Origin: Acidobacteriota bacterium | GTDB lineage: Bacteria; Actinomycetota; Acidimicrobiia; Acidimicrobiales; RAAP-2 | Direction: 5' to 3' | Length of the DNA stretch: 33,276 bases | NCBI GenBank assembly: GCA_018970215.1 | Contig: JAGWWX010000011.1 | Coordinates: 1 to 33,276 of the forward strand | Shown here: positions 1 to 7,206 of the stretch, in pieces | Layout of the letters: the number at the start of each line of letters is the position of its first letter | How positions within the stretch are numbered: position 1 is the stretch's first letter | The notes under the pieces: generated by a model | What the model was told of the DNA's origin: nothing | What the model saw: the letters and a program-made list of their open reading frames with translations, nothing else | Databases searched by the model: none | Program-made: the position numbers and the translations under genes

Positions 1-1
1 G

Positions 2-628
2 GACTACTTACCCGACCACCCCAGTGACGTCATTGCGATGTTGTTTGGGGAGGGTCAAAATGACGTTGCCGGCTACACCATTGCCCGACCGCTGGCGCAC
101 ACACCGGGTGAAGTATGGAACTACTCCAGTGGAACAACCAACATTATCTGTCGAATGTTGGCTGATGCTGTAGGACCGGGTTCCATTTTCCACGACTTTA
201 TGACTCAACGCCTCTTCGAACCACTCGGGATGCGAAGTGCTGTTCCCAAGTTTGATACTTGCGGGACTTTCATTGGGTCAAGTTACGTCTACGCCACCGC
301 ACGAGATTTCGCGCGATTCGGCTACCTCTATCTACGAGGTGGTGAATGGGACGGCCGACAACTCGTTTCTCGCGAATGGTGCGACACTGCGCAGATTCCC
401 TTAAGTCGTGACGATGAGTCGGGGGCTTTCTACTCGTTGCAGTGGTGGGTCACGGGTGACAAGTTTGGTTCATATTGGGCCAACGGATATGAAGGTCAAC
501 TCATCACGATTGTCCCGACCCTTGATGCGGTCATCGTGCGTCTCGGAGCCACGGATGCCTCACGATACCCAGCTCTGCGGAATTGGAGAAACGATTTACT
601 CCACGCGATGCACCACGCAGATCACTAG
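2..628 (+). CDS. Serine beta-lactamase-like hydrolase (class C / S12 type), C-terminal part
   Basis: The frame is open from the first complete codon at base 2 and ends at TAG 626-628, so the true start lies outside the window; 208 codons are visible. The segment with PGEVWNYSSGTTNI fits the second active-site region (Tyr-x-Asn/Ser) of class C beta-lactamase, penicillin-binding-protein and esterase relatives (COG1680-like). The later ANGYEGQ segment sits where the third motif (HxG/KTG-like) usually lies. The nucleophile motif SxxK would be upstream, outside the window. Members hydrolyse beta-lactams, D-amino-acid peptides, esters or 6-aminohexanoate oligomers, so the substrate cannot be named. 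The next gene is convergent, 124 nt away. Family assignment is fairly sure; specific function is unknown. Confidence 0.75.
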   Translation, partial: DYLPDHPSDVIAMLFGEGQNDVAGYTIARPLAHTPGEVWNYSSGTTNIICRMLADAVGPGSIFHDFMTQRLFEPLGMRSAVPKFDTCGTFIGSSYVYATARDFARFGYLYLRGGEWDGRQLVSREWCDTAQIPLSRDDESGAFYSLQWWVTGDKFGSYWANGYEGQLITIVPTLDAVIVRLGATDASRYPALRNWRNDLLHAMHHADH

Positions 629-752
629 GTATCAGCGTGTAGTACGACACTCGGTCAATTTTGATGGTGCATTGCAATGTGCTCTGCGAAACACCACTTG
701 CACCACAAGCTCGATGAATGCGCCGGCGAAATCGGCTCACTCAGTTCGCTAC

Positions 753-1697
753 TTAGAGTTTGAGAAGCGCGGCGAGCCCTTGCCATACGTACTCGGAATA
801 TCGCCTATTGATATGCCATCGATCGGCGTACACCAATGTTCCATCAACTTGAACGGGGCATATGGTTGCTGCGGTAACCGATGAGCTCGTGCAGAACAGC
901 GACAGGGTGTTGATGGTTGGAACCTTGGCCGCGGCCGCGGCCTGGTCATCGGCATCCTTTGCCGTTCTGATAAACCCCGCCGAGGCGGGAAAGTTACATT
1001 TGGTAGAAGTTCGAGAATTTTGACTCAGACATGTCGCTGCGTCAATCGGGTCGACGGGCGCCGGCTCGATAAACGCAACCGTTGCTCCGGCGGCTTTTAG
1101 TTTGGAGTAGAAAGTTTTCATCGCCGATATCCACTCCGTCGACGTGACTGGGTGACCCGAGGCCGTGACAGGATTACGGTTTTGCTGGACAATAAAAACC
1201 TGGGGCTTTTGCAGATTCTTGATGAAATCTACGGCAGCGGACCGGAAAACGGCACACTGTGGATCAACCGCTCCGGTCCATGACTTGAGAATGATGCCAT
1301 GAAGGTTGCACCCGATTCGTGCGAGGAGTATCACATGGAACTGATGTGCCCGACCTGCAGCGTCAAAGGCCGGAAGCCACATGGCGGCCGTGGAGTCTCC
1401 GAGTAAAACGACAATTTTTTTGGCACTCACGGCACCGAAATCACACTGAGAGAACTGATTTCCTGGTGTGGACTGCTCCTGGAAACAAGGGCCGTCCTTA
1501 TAACTTGACCGTTGCGCCGCCTGAATCTGAGAAGCAAGGTTGACTTTTGTGGGTGTCGTCGTCGCAGTCTTGATTTTGATAGCTAACTGCTGTGCAGTCG
1601 GAGCAGCGCTAACCGCCGAAGCCGTCACCGGAAGTGCAAGACCAAACACGACGATCGCAAAAAAAGAAAACTTGGGTCTCAAATACGTCCGGCCCAA
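753..1697 (-). CDS. Secreted SGNH-hydrolase-like protein (GDST variant), fourth paralogue
   Basis: The 314-residue protein starts with a basic, hydrophobic signal peptide (about residues 1-31, probable cleavage after VSA). The mature part resembles the extracytoplasmic SGNH domain found fused to acyltransferase-3 (OafA-like) membrane proteins, here without the membrane domain. VVLLGDSTAAMW carries the nucleophile motif (Ser102) and DRWH gives Asp292/His295. Eight cysteines occur in the same order as in the three tandem paralogues at 23685-26691. Unlike them it keeps the canonical GDS motif. The start is uncertain: TTG at 1695-1697 follows AGAAAGG (1708-1714) by 10 nt, but an in-frame TTG at 1680-1682 is also possible. 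It lies 221 nt downstream of the GT87 gene. Likely an esterase or acetyl-transfer enzyme on cell-surface glycans (inference). Confidence 0.7.
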   Translation of the reverse strand: MGRTYLRPKFSFFAIVVFGLALPVTASAVSAAPTAQQLAIKIKTATTTPTKVNLASQIQAAQRSSYKDGPCFQEQSTPGNQFSQCDFGAVSAKKIVVLLGDSTAAMWLPAFDAAGRAHQFHVILLARIGCNLHGIILKSWTGAVDPQCAVFRSAAVDFIKNLQKPQVFIVQQNRNPVTASGHPVTSTEWISAMKTFYSKLKAAGATVAFIEPAPVDPIDAATCLSQNSRTSTKCNFPASAGFIRTAKDADDQAAAAAKVPTINTLSLFCTSSSVTAATICPVQVDGTLVYADRWHINRRYSEYVWQGLAALLKL

Positions 1698-1918
1698 ATT
1701 CCAGCAACCTTTCTTTCCTGCATTTGAGTTACCTGTTTCGAACTAACAGCGCTTACATCCAACAGTAGCAGTTGCCCTGTTTAATTTTCGTTGCGGCTCC
1801 TGTGTCGACATATAACTTCGGGATCAATTGATTGATTCACATTCGTCATACGAAGGACGTCGTTTTAACGAGCAGGACGTGTGGCGCACGGTCGCGAGGT
1901 ACGTTCAAATTTGGGCGG
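1698..1918. other. Intergenic stretch between two minus-strand genes
   Basis: No gene is supported. It holds a perfect 10-bp palindrome ATCAATTGAT (1823-1832), a short inverted repeat TTCGT-CAT-ACGAA just after it, and on the minus strand a 14-codon reading frame beginning ATG near 1724 whose TGA overlaps the alternative TTG start of the SGNH gene. No clear terminator for the GT87 gene was seen. Confidence 0.4.
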
Positions 1919-3166
1919 CTAATTCACTTGCGCATGTTGATGGACTTCACGCGGTCGAGTAAACCACCCCGTCAACATGACGGCGAGAGTCGTGAATAGC
2001 AACGCATTGCGCGAAAAGAATAGAAGTATTGTGATGGCGTCAAAGCCGACATAAGAAAAATTCTCGTCTCGGGCCATCCCCCAAGGAACCAAAAGTGCGA
2101 CGAGCGCAGTAGTTGCCGCAAGTCCCAGTGGACGCTTCCACCCCACTTCGAGTGCTACTAGAGGTAGCAGTACGGCCCACGCAAAATAGTGATCCCACAC
2201 CACGGGAGCCGCCAATGTCGAGCCCATCACGCCCACCACGAACGCTGACAACTCGTAGCCCCTCCGGTACAGCCGCACCGCAACCACCATTCCGAGAATC
2301 GCAACTGCTATCACGGCAATCATGCCGAGTGTGCTTCCAAGGGCACCACCGTGGAAAGGTGGGCGATAGAAAAATGAGTACGGACTTGAAGACGACGAAC
2401 GCCAATGAATGTTGTTATGGAAATGGCTGATTTCTTTTCCTGAAGAAAGGCGCTCGAAGAAGAAGCGATAGGAATGCTGTGGCCACAGCACCCACGCCAC
2501 CAGCGTCGTAGTCGCGCCCGATACCAGAGCTGTGAATGCGGGTCTCCATTCGCGACGTACAACCCAAAACCCAATGAAGAATGCGGGGTAGATCTTGAAT
2601 GCGGCGGCGATACCTGTCAACACACCCTGTCGCCTCCCTCGAAGCACAAGGGCATCGAGGGCGACCATAAGAGCAAGAATTGATGCCGTCTGACCTTGGG
2701 ATAACAAGATTGACATCGTCGGCAGCAGCATCACGGCGCCGGTTGCCGCCAACATCGAGATTCCAATCATCCGCAGAGAAACTGTCCTACGTATCCACCA
2801 CCAGCCGATCAGGATCAAACCACCGTACGACGCAATCGACACCACGCTCCACAGATAAATCGCCACCATTTTCGGTGCCAAAGTCAACGGAAAGAAAAGA
2901 AAGAGAGCAGCCGGCGGGTATGTGAAGTACTGCTTGTGGGGGTAAAACGTGTAGAGGACTCGACCTTGTCGGACATTCCATACATCGCTAATTCGGGATT
3001 TAATATCACAGAACTGACAGGCGTAGTGACCGGTAAAGAACCAGTTCCCTCGTGGAATCTGGTACACGGCCACACCGGCCATTGCCAGCACGGCGAGCAC
3101 TCCCGCGGCTATCCATAGTCGCCCGGCACGCGAACTGTCCTCGCGAAGGACCTTAGGCACCTTCAT
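1919..3166 (-). CDS. GT87-type polyprenol-phosphate-sugar membrane glycosyltransferase (DUF2029-like)
   Basis: About 415 residues with some ten hydrophobic segments. The FTYPPAALFLF segment and the later GQTASILALMVALDAL...GIAAAFKIYPAFF region are typical of GT87 alpha-mannosyltransferases (PimE-like), GT-C fold enzymes that use polyprenyl-phosphate mannose outside the membrane to extend lipoglycans or polysaccharides. The start is set at ATG 3164-3166, which overlaps the pyrE stop (TAA 3153-3155) by 14 nt; a longer in-frame extension would run further into pyrE and has no family support. It is the last gene of the purF-purM-pyrE unit, so it is probably co-transcribed with nucleotide synthesis. 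Donor and acceptor are not known. Confidence 0.75.
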   Translation of the reverse strand: MKVPKVLREDSSRAGRLWIAAGVLAVLAMAGVAVYQIPRGNWFFTGHYACQFCDIKSRISDVWNVRQGRVLYTFYPHKQYFTYPPAALFLFFPLTLAPKMVAIYLWSVVSIASYGGLILIGWWWIRRTVSLRMIGISMLAATGAVMLLPTMSILLSQGQTASILALMVALDALVLRGRRQGVLTGIAAAFKIYPAFFIGFWVVRREWRPAFTALVSGATTTLVAWVLWPQHSYRFFFERLSSGKEISHFHNNIHWRSSSSSPYSFFYRPPFHGGALGSTLGMIAVIAVAILGMVVAVRLYRRGYELSAFVVGVMGSTLAAPVVWDHYFAWAVLLPLVALEVGWKRPLGLAATTALVALLVPWGMARDENFSYVGFDAITILLFFSRNALLFTTLAVMLTGWFTRPREVHQHAQVN

Positions 3167-3707
3167 AGTCAAACCCCAAATCAGGCGCGGTGAAGAGTGC
3201 CGTGAAGGGGATATTTTCCGCCGCGGCCATCTCAGCGGCCGTTCCTCCACGGTCGACTACCGCAATGAGCTGGACGACTTCACAACCAAACTCACGTACC
3301 GTACGTGCCGCCTCCAGCAGACTCGTTCCGCGTGTCACCGTATCTTCAGTAATAACGACAACATCGGTGGGATTGAGGCGACCCGCAATGCGACCGCCGG
3401 CGCCGTGATCTTTTGCTTCTTTCCTCACTGAAAACGCTGAGAGGTGTCGTCCCCGAAGTCCGGCCACACCAGCGGTAATAAACGAGACACCATCTGCGCC
3501 CATGGTGAGACCACCGATAGCCGTCACGCGTGGATCGAGGACCTGCAAGACGAGGTCAGCAACATCGACCATCGCCTCCGACGAACAGATTGTCTGCTTC
3601 GAATCGATAAACCAGTGAGACTGTCGGCCACTCTTCAATGTGAAGTTTCCGGTTTTTACCGAATGCAAGAGAAGATGTTCGCGGACTCGCTCACGAATTT
3701 CGCTCAT
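3153..3707 (-). CDS. pyrE: Orotate phosphoribosyltransferase
   Basis: 184 residues, slightly short for the family. It makes orotidine 5'-monophosphate from orotate and PRPP, the fifth step of pyrimidine synthesis, in the cytoplasm. Seen: FTLKSGRQSHWF near the N terminus (orotate/PRPP contact region), FSVRKEAKDHG (catalytic Lys loop) and the PRPP-binding segment VVVITEDTVTRGTS. The last differs from the common E-D-V-x-T-T-G-G-S form at the T-R-G-T positions, a variant to note but not a loss of the acidic pair. ATG 3705-3707 overlaps the purM TGA (3704-3706), which indicates translational coupling. Its place in a purine operon links both branches that draw on PRPP. Confidence 0.92.
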   Translation of the reverse strand: MSEIRERVREHLLLHSVKTGNFTLKSGRQSHWFIDSKQTICSSEAMVDVADLVLQVLDPRVTAIGGLTMGADGVSFITAGVAGLRGRHLSAFSVRKEAKDHGAGGRIAGRLNPTDVVVITEDTVTRGTSLLEAARTVREFGCEVVQLIAVVDRGGTAAEMAAAENIPFTALFTAPDLGFDYEGA

Positions 3708-4762
3708 TGGAACTCCACTTCGCCGCTGCCCTCACGGACGTATCCCACGAGATTCGCCGTCACGCCATGTTCGTGTGCAATCGAAACTGCTTCGTCCACG
3801 AAGCCCGGCTCGAGAGCCAGCACCATACCGAGTCCACAGTTGAAGACCCTCAGCATTTCGTCGGTGGCTACCGAACCTCGGCGTTGAATCTCGAAAAATA
3901 TTTCTGGTGTCTCAAAGGCTGACATATCAATCACGGCATCACAGTGTGCTGGCAGCATGCGGGGGATATTGCCCACAAGGCCGCCGCCCGTAATGTGCGC
4001 CACCCCGTGCAGCGCCTCACCCAGTGTGGATTTCATCGCTACCACGGCTGGTGCGTAGACAACTGATGGCCGCAGGAGCTCATCGGCCAGACTCGCTGAC
4101 GAGCCAGTCCACGCCGGCTCATCCAGCGAACGATCGCCGAGTAAAACGGCGCGAGCTAGCGAATAGCCGTTAGATCGAATGCCTGGAGAATGAAACCCCA
4201 ACAACGCGTCTCCCGAACGAACCCTATGGGATCCCAATTGTGTGCCGTCTTCGAGCACACCAACGGCGAACCCAGCGACATCGATGTCATCCTCCCCCAT
4301 AATTCCACCGTGCTCAGCCGTCTCCCCACCCAACAACGCGGTATTCGCACGGCGACAAGCGGTGGCGATTGAGGACACGATTGAGGCAATGCGGTCCGGA
4401 ACCACTTTGCCCACAGTGATGATGTCGAGCAAAAAGAGTGGTTCGGCGCCGACGCACACCAAATCGTCTACCAACATCGCGACAAGGTCGTCACCCACAC
4501 CGTCGAATCGCTGCAGCTTTTGAGCGATATGTAGCTTCGTGCCGACTCCATCAGCACTCGCAACAAGGACGGGACTCGACATCTTGAGAGAAGCAAGATT
4601 AAATAGTCCACCAAAATCACCTATGGAGCCCATCACTCCGAGGCGATGGGTTGAGCGTACCGACTCCTTCATCTTTTCGACAGTGGCATCCCCCGCATCG
4701 ATATCGACACCAGCAGCGGAGTACGTCGCTCCACCGGTTCCAATATCAAGAAGTCTGCTCAC
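3704..4762 (-). CDS. purM: Phosphoribosylformylglycinamidine cyclo-ligase (AIR synthetase)
   Basis: 352 residues, full length. It closes the imidazole ring: FGAM plus ATP gives AIR, step five of purine synthesis. The N-terminal YSAAGVDIDAGD segment, GDFGGLFNL, VASADGVGTKL and the C-terminal HITGGGLVGNIPR are diagnostic for PurM and its PurL-like ATP-binding fold. The start is GTG 4760-4762, which overlaps the purF stop TGA 4759-4761 (GTGA), so the gene depends on coupling to purF. Gene order purF-purM-pyrE matches transcription from the promoter near 6174. Confidence 0.95.
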   Translation of the reverse strand: MSRLLDIGTGGATYSAAGVDIDAGDATVEKMKESVRSTHRLGVMGSIGDFGGLFNLASLKMSSPVLVASADGVGTKLHIAQKLQRFDGVGDDLVAMLVDDLVCVGAEPLFLLDIITVGKVVPDRIASIVSSIATACRRANTALLGGETAEHGGIMGEDDIDVAGFAVGVLEDGTQLGSHRVRSGDALLGFHSPGIRSNGYSLARAVLLGDRSLDEPAWTGSSASLADELLRPSVVYAPAVVAMKSTLGEALHGVAHITGGGLVGNIPRMLPAHCDAVIDMSAFETPEIFFEIQRRGSVATDEMLRVFNCGLGMVLALEPGFVDEAVSIAHEHGVTANLVGYVREGSGEVEFQ

Positions 4763-6159
4763 GTCGAGCTTTTCGCTTGACGAACACCGACGGGGACGGG
4801 CGCGGGATAGTTACCCGTCAAACACGCGTCACAGCACTCCGAGTCCAATCCAATCGCTGAGCGCAGATTTTCCATCGAAATAAAGGCGAGGGAGTCAGCC
4901 CCAATAAAGGCGCGCATCTCCTCAACGCTATGACGCGAGGCCAGCAACTCATCTCTCGTTGGTGTATCGATACCGTAGAAACAGGGCCACGCGAATGGCG
5001 GCGACGAAATTCGTAAATGGACTTCCTTCGCACCAGCGTCGCGCAACATGGCCACGAGCGCCTGAGTTGTGGTGCCCCGAACAATTGAGTCGTCAACCAC
5101 CACAAGGCGACGACCCTCAATGTTTTCACGCAGCGGGTTGAGTTTGCGCCGCACTCCCTTTGATCGGCTGATCTGATCGGGAGCGATGAAGGTTCTCCCG
5201 ATGTAGCGATTTTTCACCAGACCGAATCCAAAAGGTATGCCGGACGCCGCCGCAAAACCCTCGGCCGCCGGCACGCCGGAGTCGGGTACGCCCATAACGA
5301 GGTCGGCGTCCACGAAGCTCTGCTTCGCAAGCGCTTCGCCCATACGATGACGCGCCGAGTGAACTTGGTGTCCCATGAGATACGCATCCGGTCGCGCAAA
5401 GTAAACGAATTCAAAAATGCAGAGTTTCTCATCGCTCGACTGAGGAGACAGTAACTGAACACTTGACACCACATTGTCAGAAATGGTGATGAGCTCGCCC
5501 GGACGGACCTCACGCACAAACGACGCGCCGATGACTTCTAATGCTGGCGTCTCGGACGCGAGGACCCAACCTTCGGGAGCATCTGGCGTTCCAAGTCGTC
5601 CGAGACACAGAGGGCGAAATCCAAAAGGATCGCGGACTCCATGCAACACGCCGTCGCCCAAGATGACGAGTGAGTACGCACCTTCTACATCAACCAAGAC
5701 ATCGCTCAGTGCGTCGGTGAGCGTGCGGCCTTCCTCGCAGCGAAAAGCGATGAGCTGAGCCAGCACGTCGGAGTCTGATATGAGCATTCCGGGCAGCACC
5801 CCTGCGCGAGTGGCCAGCACGTCGGTGTTGGTTAAGTTGCCGTTGTGACCGAGGGCGAACCCTACGCGACCCGCCGATCGGTAGACCGGTTGCGCTGCCG
5901 TCCAATTTGCACTGCCTGATGTGGAGTATCGAGTGTGGCCAATCGCGAGGTCACCACGCAATGAGTGCAGAGACTGTTCGTTGAACACCGAGGCCACGAG
6001 GCCGTTGTCTTTAAACACGGTGATTCCTTCGTGGTCCCACGTCGCCATTCCCGCGGACTCTTGACCACGATGCTGGAGCGCCACAAGTGCGTCGTAGACA
6101 AGGTGCGACACGGCACGACCGGGAGCCATAATTCCAACGACACCGCAGGCTTCTTTCAT
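4759..6159 (-). CDS. purF: Amidophosphoribosyltransferase
   Basis: 466 residues. This is the committed step of purine synthesis: PRPP plus glutamine gives 5-phosphoribosylamine. The N terminus MKEACGVVGI has a short propeptide before Cys5, the catalytic cysteine of the Ntn glutaminase domain. HRGQESAGM and GHTRYSTSG follow. The C-terminal phosphoribosyltransferase domain has VVVDDSIVRGTTT. Cysteines in CFYGIDTPT and CCDACLTGNYP fit the [4Fe-4S] ligands of the Bacillus-type enzyme. A stop lies just upstream in frame, so ATG 6157-6159 is the only good start. No Shine-Dalgarno sequence is visible; TAGCGT 9 nt upstream suggests a leaderless or nearly leaderless mRNA. First gene of purF-purM-pyrE-GT87 and divergent from the PHP gene. 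Confidence 0.96.
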   Translation of the reverse strand: MKEACGVVGIMAPGRAVSHLVYDALVALQHRGQESAGMATWDHEGITVFKDNGLVASVFNEQSLHSLRGDLAIGHTRYSTSGSANWTAAQPVYRSAGRVGFALGHNGNLTNTDVLATRAGVLPGMLISDSDVLAQLIAFRCEEGRTLTDALSDVLVDVEGAYSLVILGDGVLHGVRDPFGFRPLCLGRLGTPDAPEGWVLASETPALEVIGASFVREVRPGELITISDNVVSSVQLLSPQSSDEKLCIFEFVYFARPDAYLMGHQVHSARHRMGEALAKQSFVDADLVMGVPDSGVPAAEGFAAASGIPFGFGLVKNRYIGRTFIAPDQISRSKGVRRKLNPLRENIEGRRLVVVDDSIVRGTTTQALVAMLRDAGAKEVHLRISSPPFAWPCFYGIDTPTRDELLASRHSVEEMRAFIGADSLAFISMENLRSAIGLDSECCDACLTGNYPAPVPVGVRQAKSST

Positions 6160-6168
6160 GCACCGTTC

Positions 6169-6174
6169 ACGCTA
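6169..6174 (-). promoter_or_regulatory. Putative -10 element of purF (TAGCGT)
   Basis: On the minus strand TAGCGT ends 9 nt before the purF ATG and no ribosome-binding site is present. The expected transcription start would lie two or three bases before the ATG. No good -35 was found. It shares the 96-nt divergent region with the PHP promoter. Confidence 0.35.
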
Positions 6175-6241
6175 CGGGTTGTTCGCGCGCTCCTCACCAG
6201 TAGGTAGTTTCGCACAACTCGAGCCTGTGAGAGGTGGTCGG

Positions 6242-6247
6242 TACGCT
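6242..6247 (+). promoter_or_regulatory. Putative -10 element of the PHP gene (TACGCT)
   Basis: TACGCT ends 8 nt before ATG 6256, and TAG lies in frame immediately before that ATG, so no longer start exists. No Shine-Dalgarno sequence is seen. The same hexamer stands before gpmA and purS. Confidence 0.4.
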
Positions 6248-6255
6248 GTATTTAG

Positions 6256-7206
6256 ATGATCGATCTCCACATGCACTCCAACTTCTCGGACGGTTCCGAC
6301 GATCCCGAGGTCCTCGCGGTAGCAGCCCGAAAAGCGGGGCTCTCTACCATCGCCCTGACCGACCACGACACCACGGACAGCCACGAACGCATGGCGGCCG
6401 CCTGCGCGGCAGAGGGCATCGAATTAATACCGGGGGTGGAAGTATCACTTACCGACCCGACGGCGACCAAGGTTCGCGACGACGGAACGACTGAAAAGAG
6501 CGTGAGCGTTCACGTTCTTGCCTATTTCGTCCCCCTAGACCCCGTCCATCCATTTCAGCAAAAGTTGCTTCAGCTCCGTCATGATCGCCAAAAGCGGAAT
6601 ATTGCACTGGTCTCGCTTCTCCACGAGAACGGATTTACACGCCTCAACTACGAAGAGATTCTTCAGCGGGCTAAGTCGGAGTATTCGGTCGGGCGACCCC
6701 ATTTTGCCCAAGCCATGTTCGATTACCACCCCGAAATTGTTGGTGAGCAAACACCCGAGAACTGGCAGAAACTCTTTAATGAATGGCTCGGTCAGGGCGG
6801 CAAGGCATACTTGCGTAAAACCGAACTAACAATCTCTTCCTTTGTCGAAGCGGGCCGCGGATCTGGCGTCGTGTTTTCGATTGCACATCCGACCTTGAAC
6901 TATTTCGGTCATTCAGTGTCCGATCAGGAAATTGCGGAAAGGTTTCCGGCAATCCTTGCCTCACTACATACCCAGGGGGTCAAAGGTGTCGAATGTTTCT
7001 ACGGTTCGTGGCCCGAGCGACGTCGACAACTACTACTCTCGCTCGCTCGTAATGAAGGAATGATTCCGACCGGTGGTTCGGACTATCACGGCACCGTCAA
7101 GAAGAATGTTCACATCGGCCGTGGACTAGAGGGCGACCTACACGTGCCCGATTCAGTGTTAGACGAACTTCGCACCGCGAGTGCGGCCAACTACTTCACC
7201 GCGTGA
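6256..7206 (+). CDS. PHP-domain phosphoesterase (RNase AM / 3',5'-nucleoside bisphosphate phosphatase type)
   Basis: 316 residues. The metal-binding PHP motifs are clear: HMH at residues 5-7, Asp12, TDHD at 35-38, Glu62 in PGVEVS, a late IAHP and GGSDYHG near the C terminus. The set and length match the TrpH/YciV group, which removes 3'-phosphate from nucleoside 3',5'-bisphosphates and can trim RNA 5' ends. A histidinol-phosphatase-like or other phosphatase role is possible. The start is fixed by the preceding in-frame TAG. The gene is divergent from purF, and its last 16 nt (7191-7206) overlap the 3' end of purL on the opposite strand. Recycling nucleotides beside purine synthesis makes sense, but the link is inferred from position only. 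Confidence 0.82.
   Translation: MIDLHMHSNFSDGSDDPEVLAVAARKAGLSTIALTDHDTTDSHERMAAACAAEGIELIPGVEVSLTDPTATKVRDDGTTEKSVSVHVLAYFVPLDPVHPFQQKLLQLRHDRQKRNIALVSLLHENGFTRLNYEEILQRAKSEYSVGRPHFAQAMFDYHPEIVGEQTPENWQKLFNEWLGQGGKAYLRKTELTISSFVEAGRGSGVVFSIAHPTLNYFGHSVSDQEIAERFPAILASLHTQGVKGVECFYGSWPERRRQLLLSLARNEGMIPTGGSDYHGTVKKNVHIGRGLEGDLHVPDSVLDELRTASAANYFTA

Noticed and set aside
670-679. Palindrome CATTGCAATG between the first two genes as a terminator
   Set aside because: Only a 10-bp palindrome without a real loop or T-run; it cannot fold into a good hairpin.
408-884. A 158-codon plus-strand reading frame
   Set aside because: It lies in another frame over the beta-lactamase-like gene and the antisense of the SGNH gene; its product has no recognisable domain and a composition typical of an out-of-frame shadow.
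1823-1832. Palindrome ATCAATTGAT as an operator
   Set aside because: Perfect but short and AT-rich, with no promoter elements placed around it and no second copy in the window.
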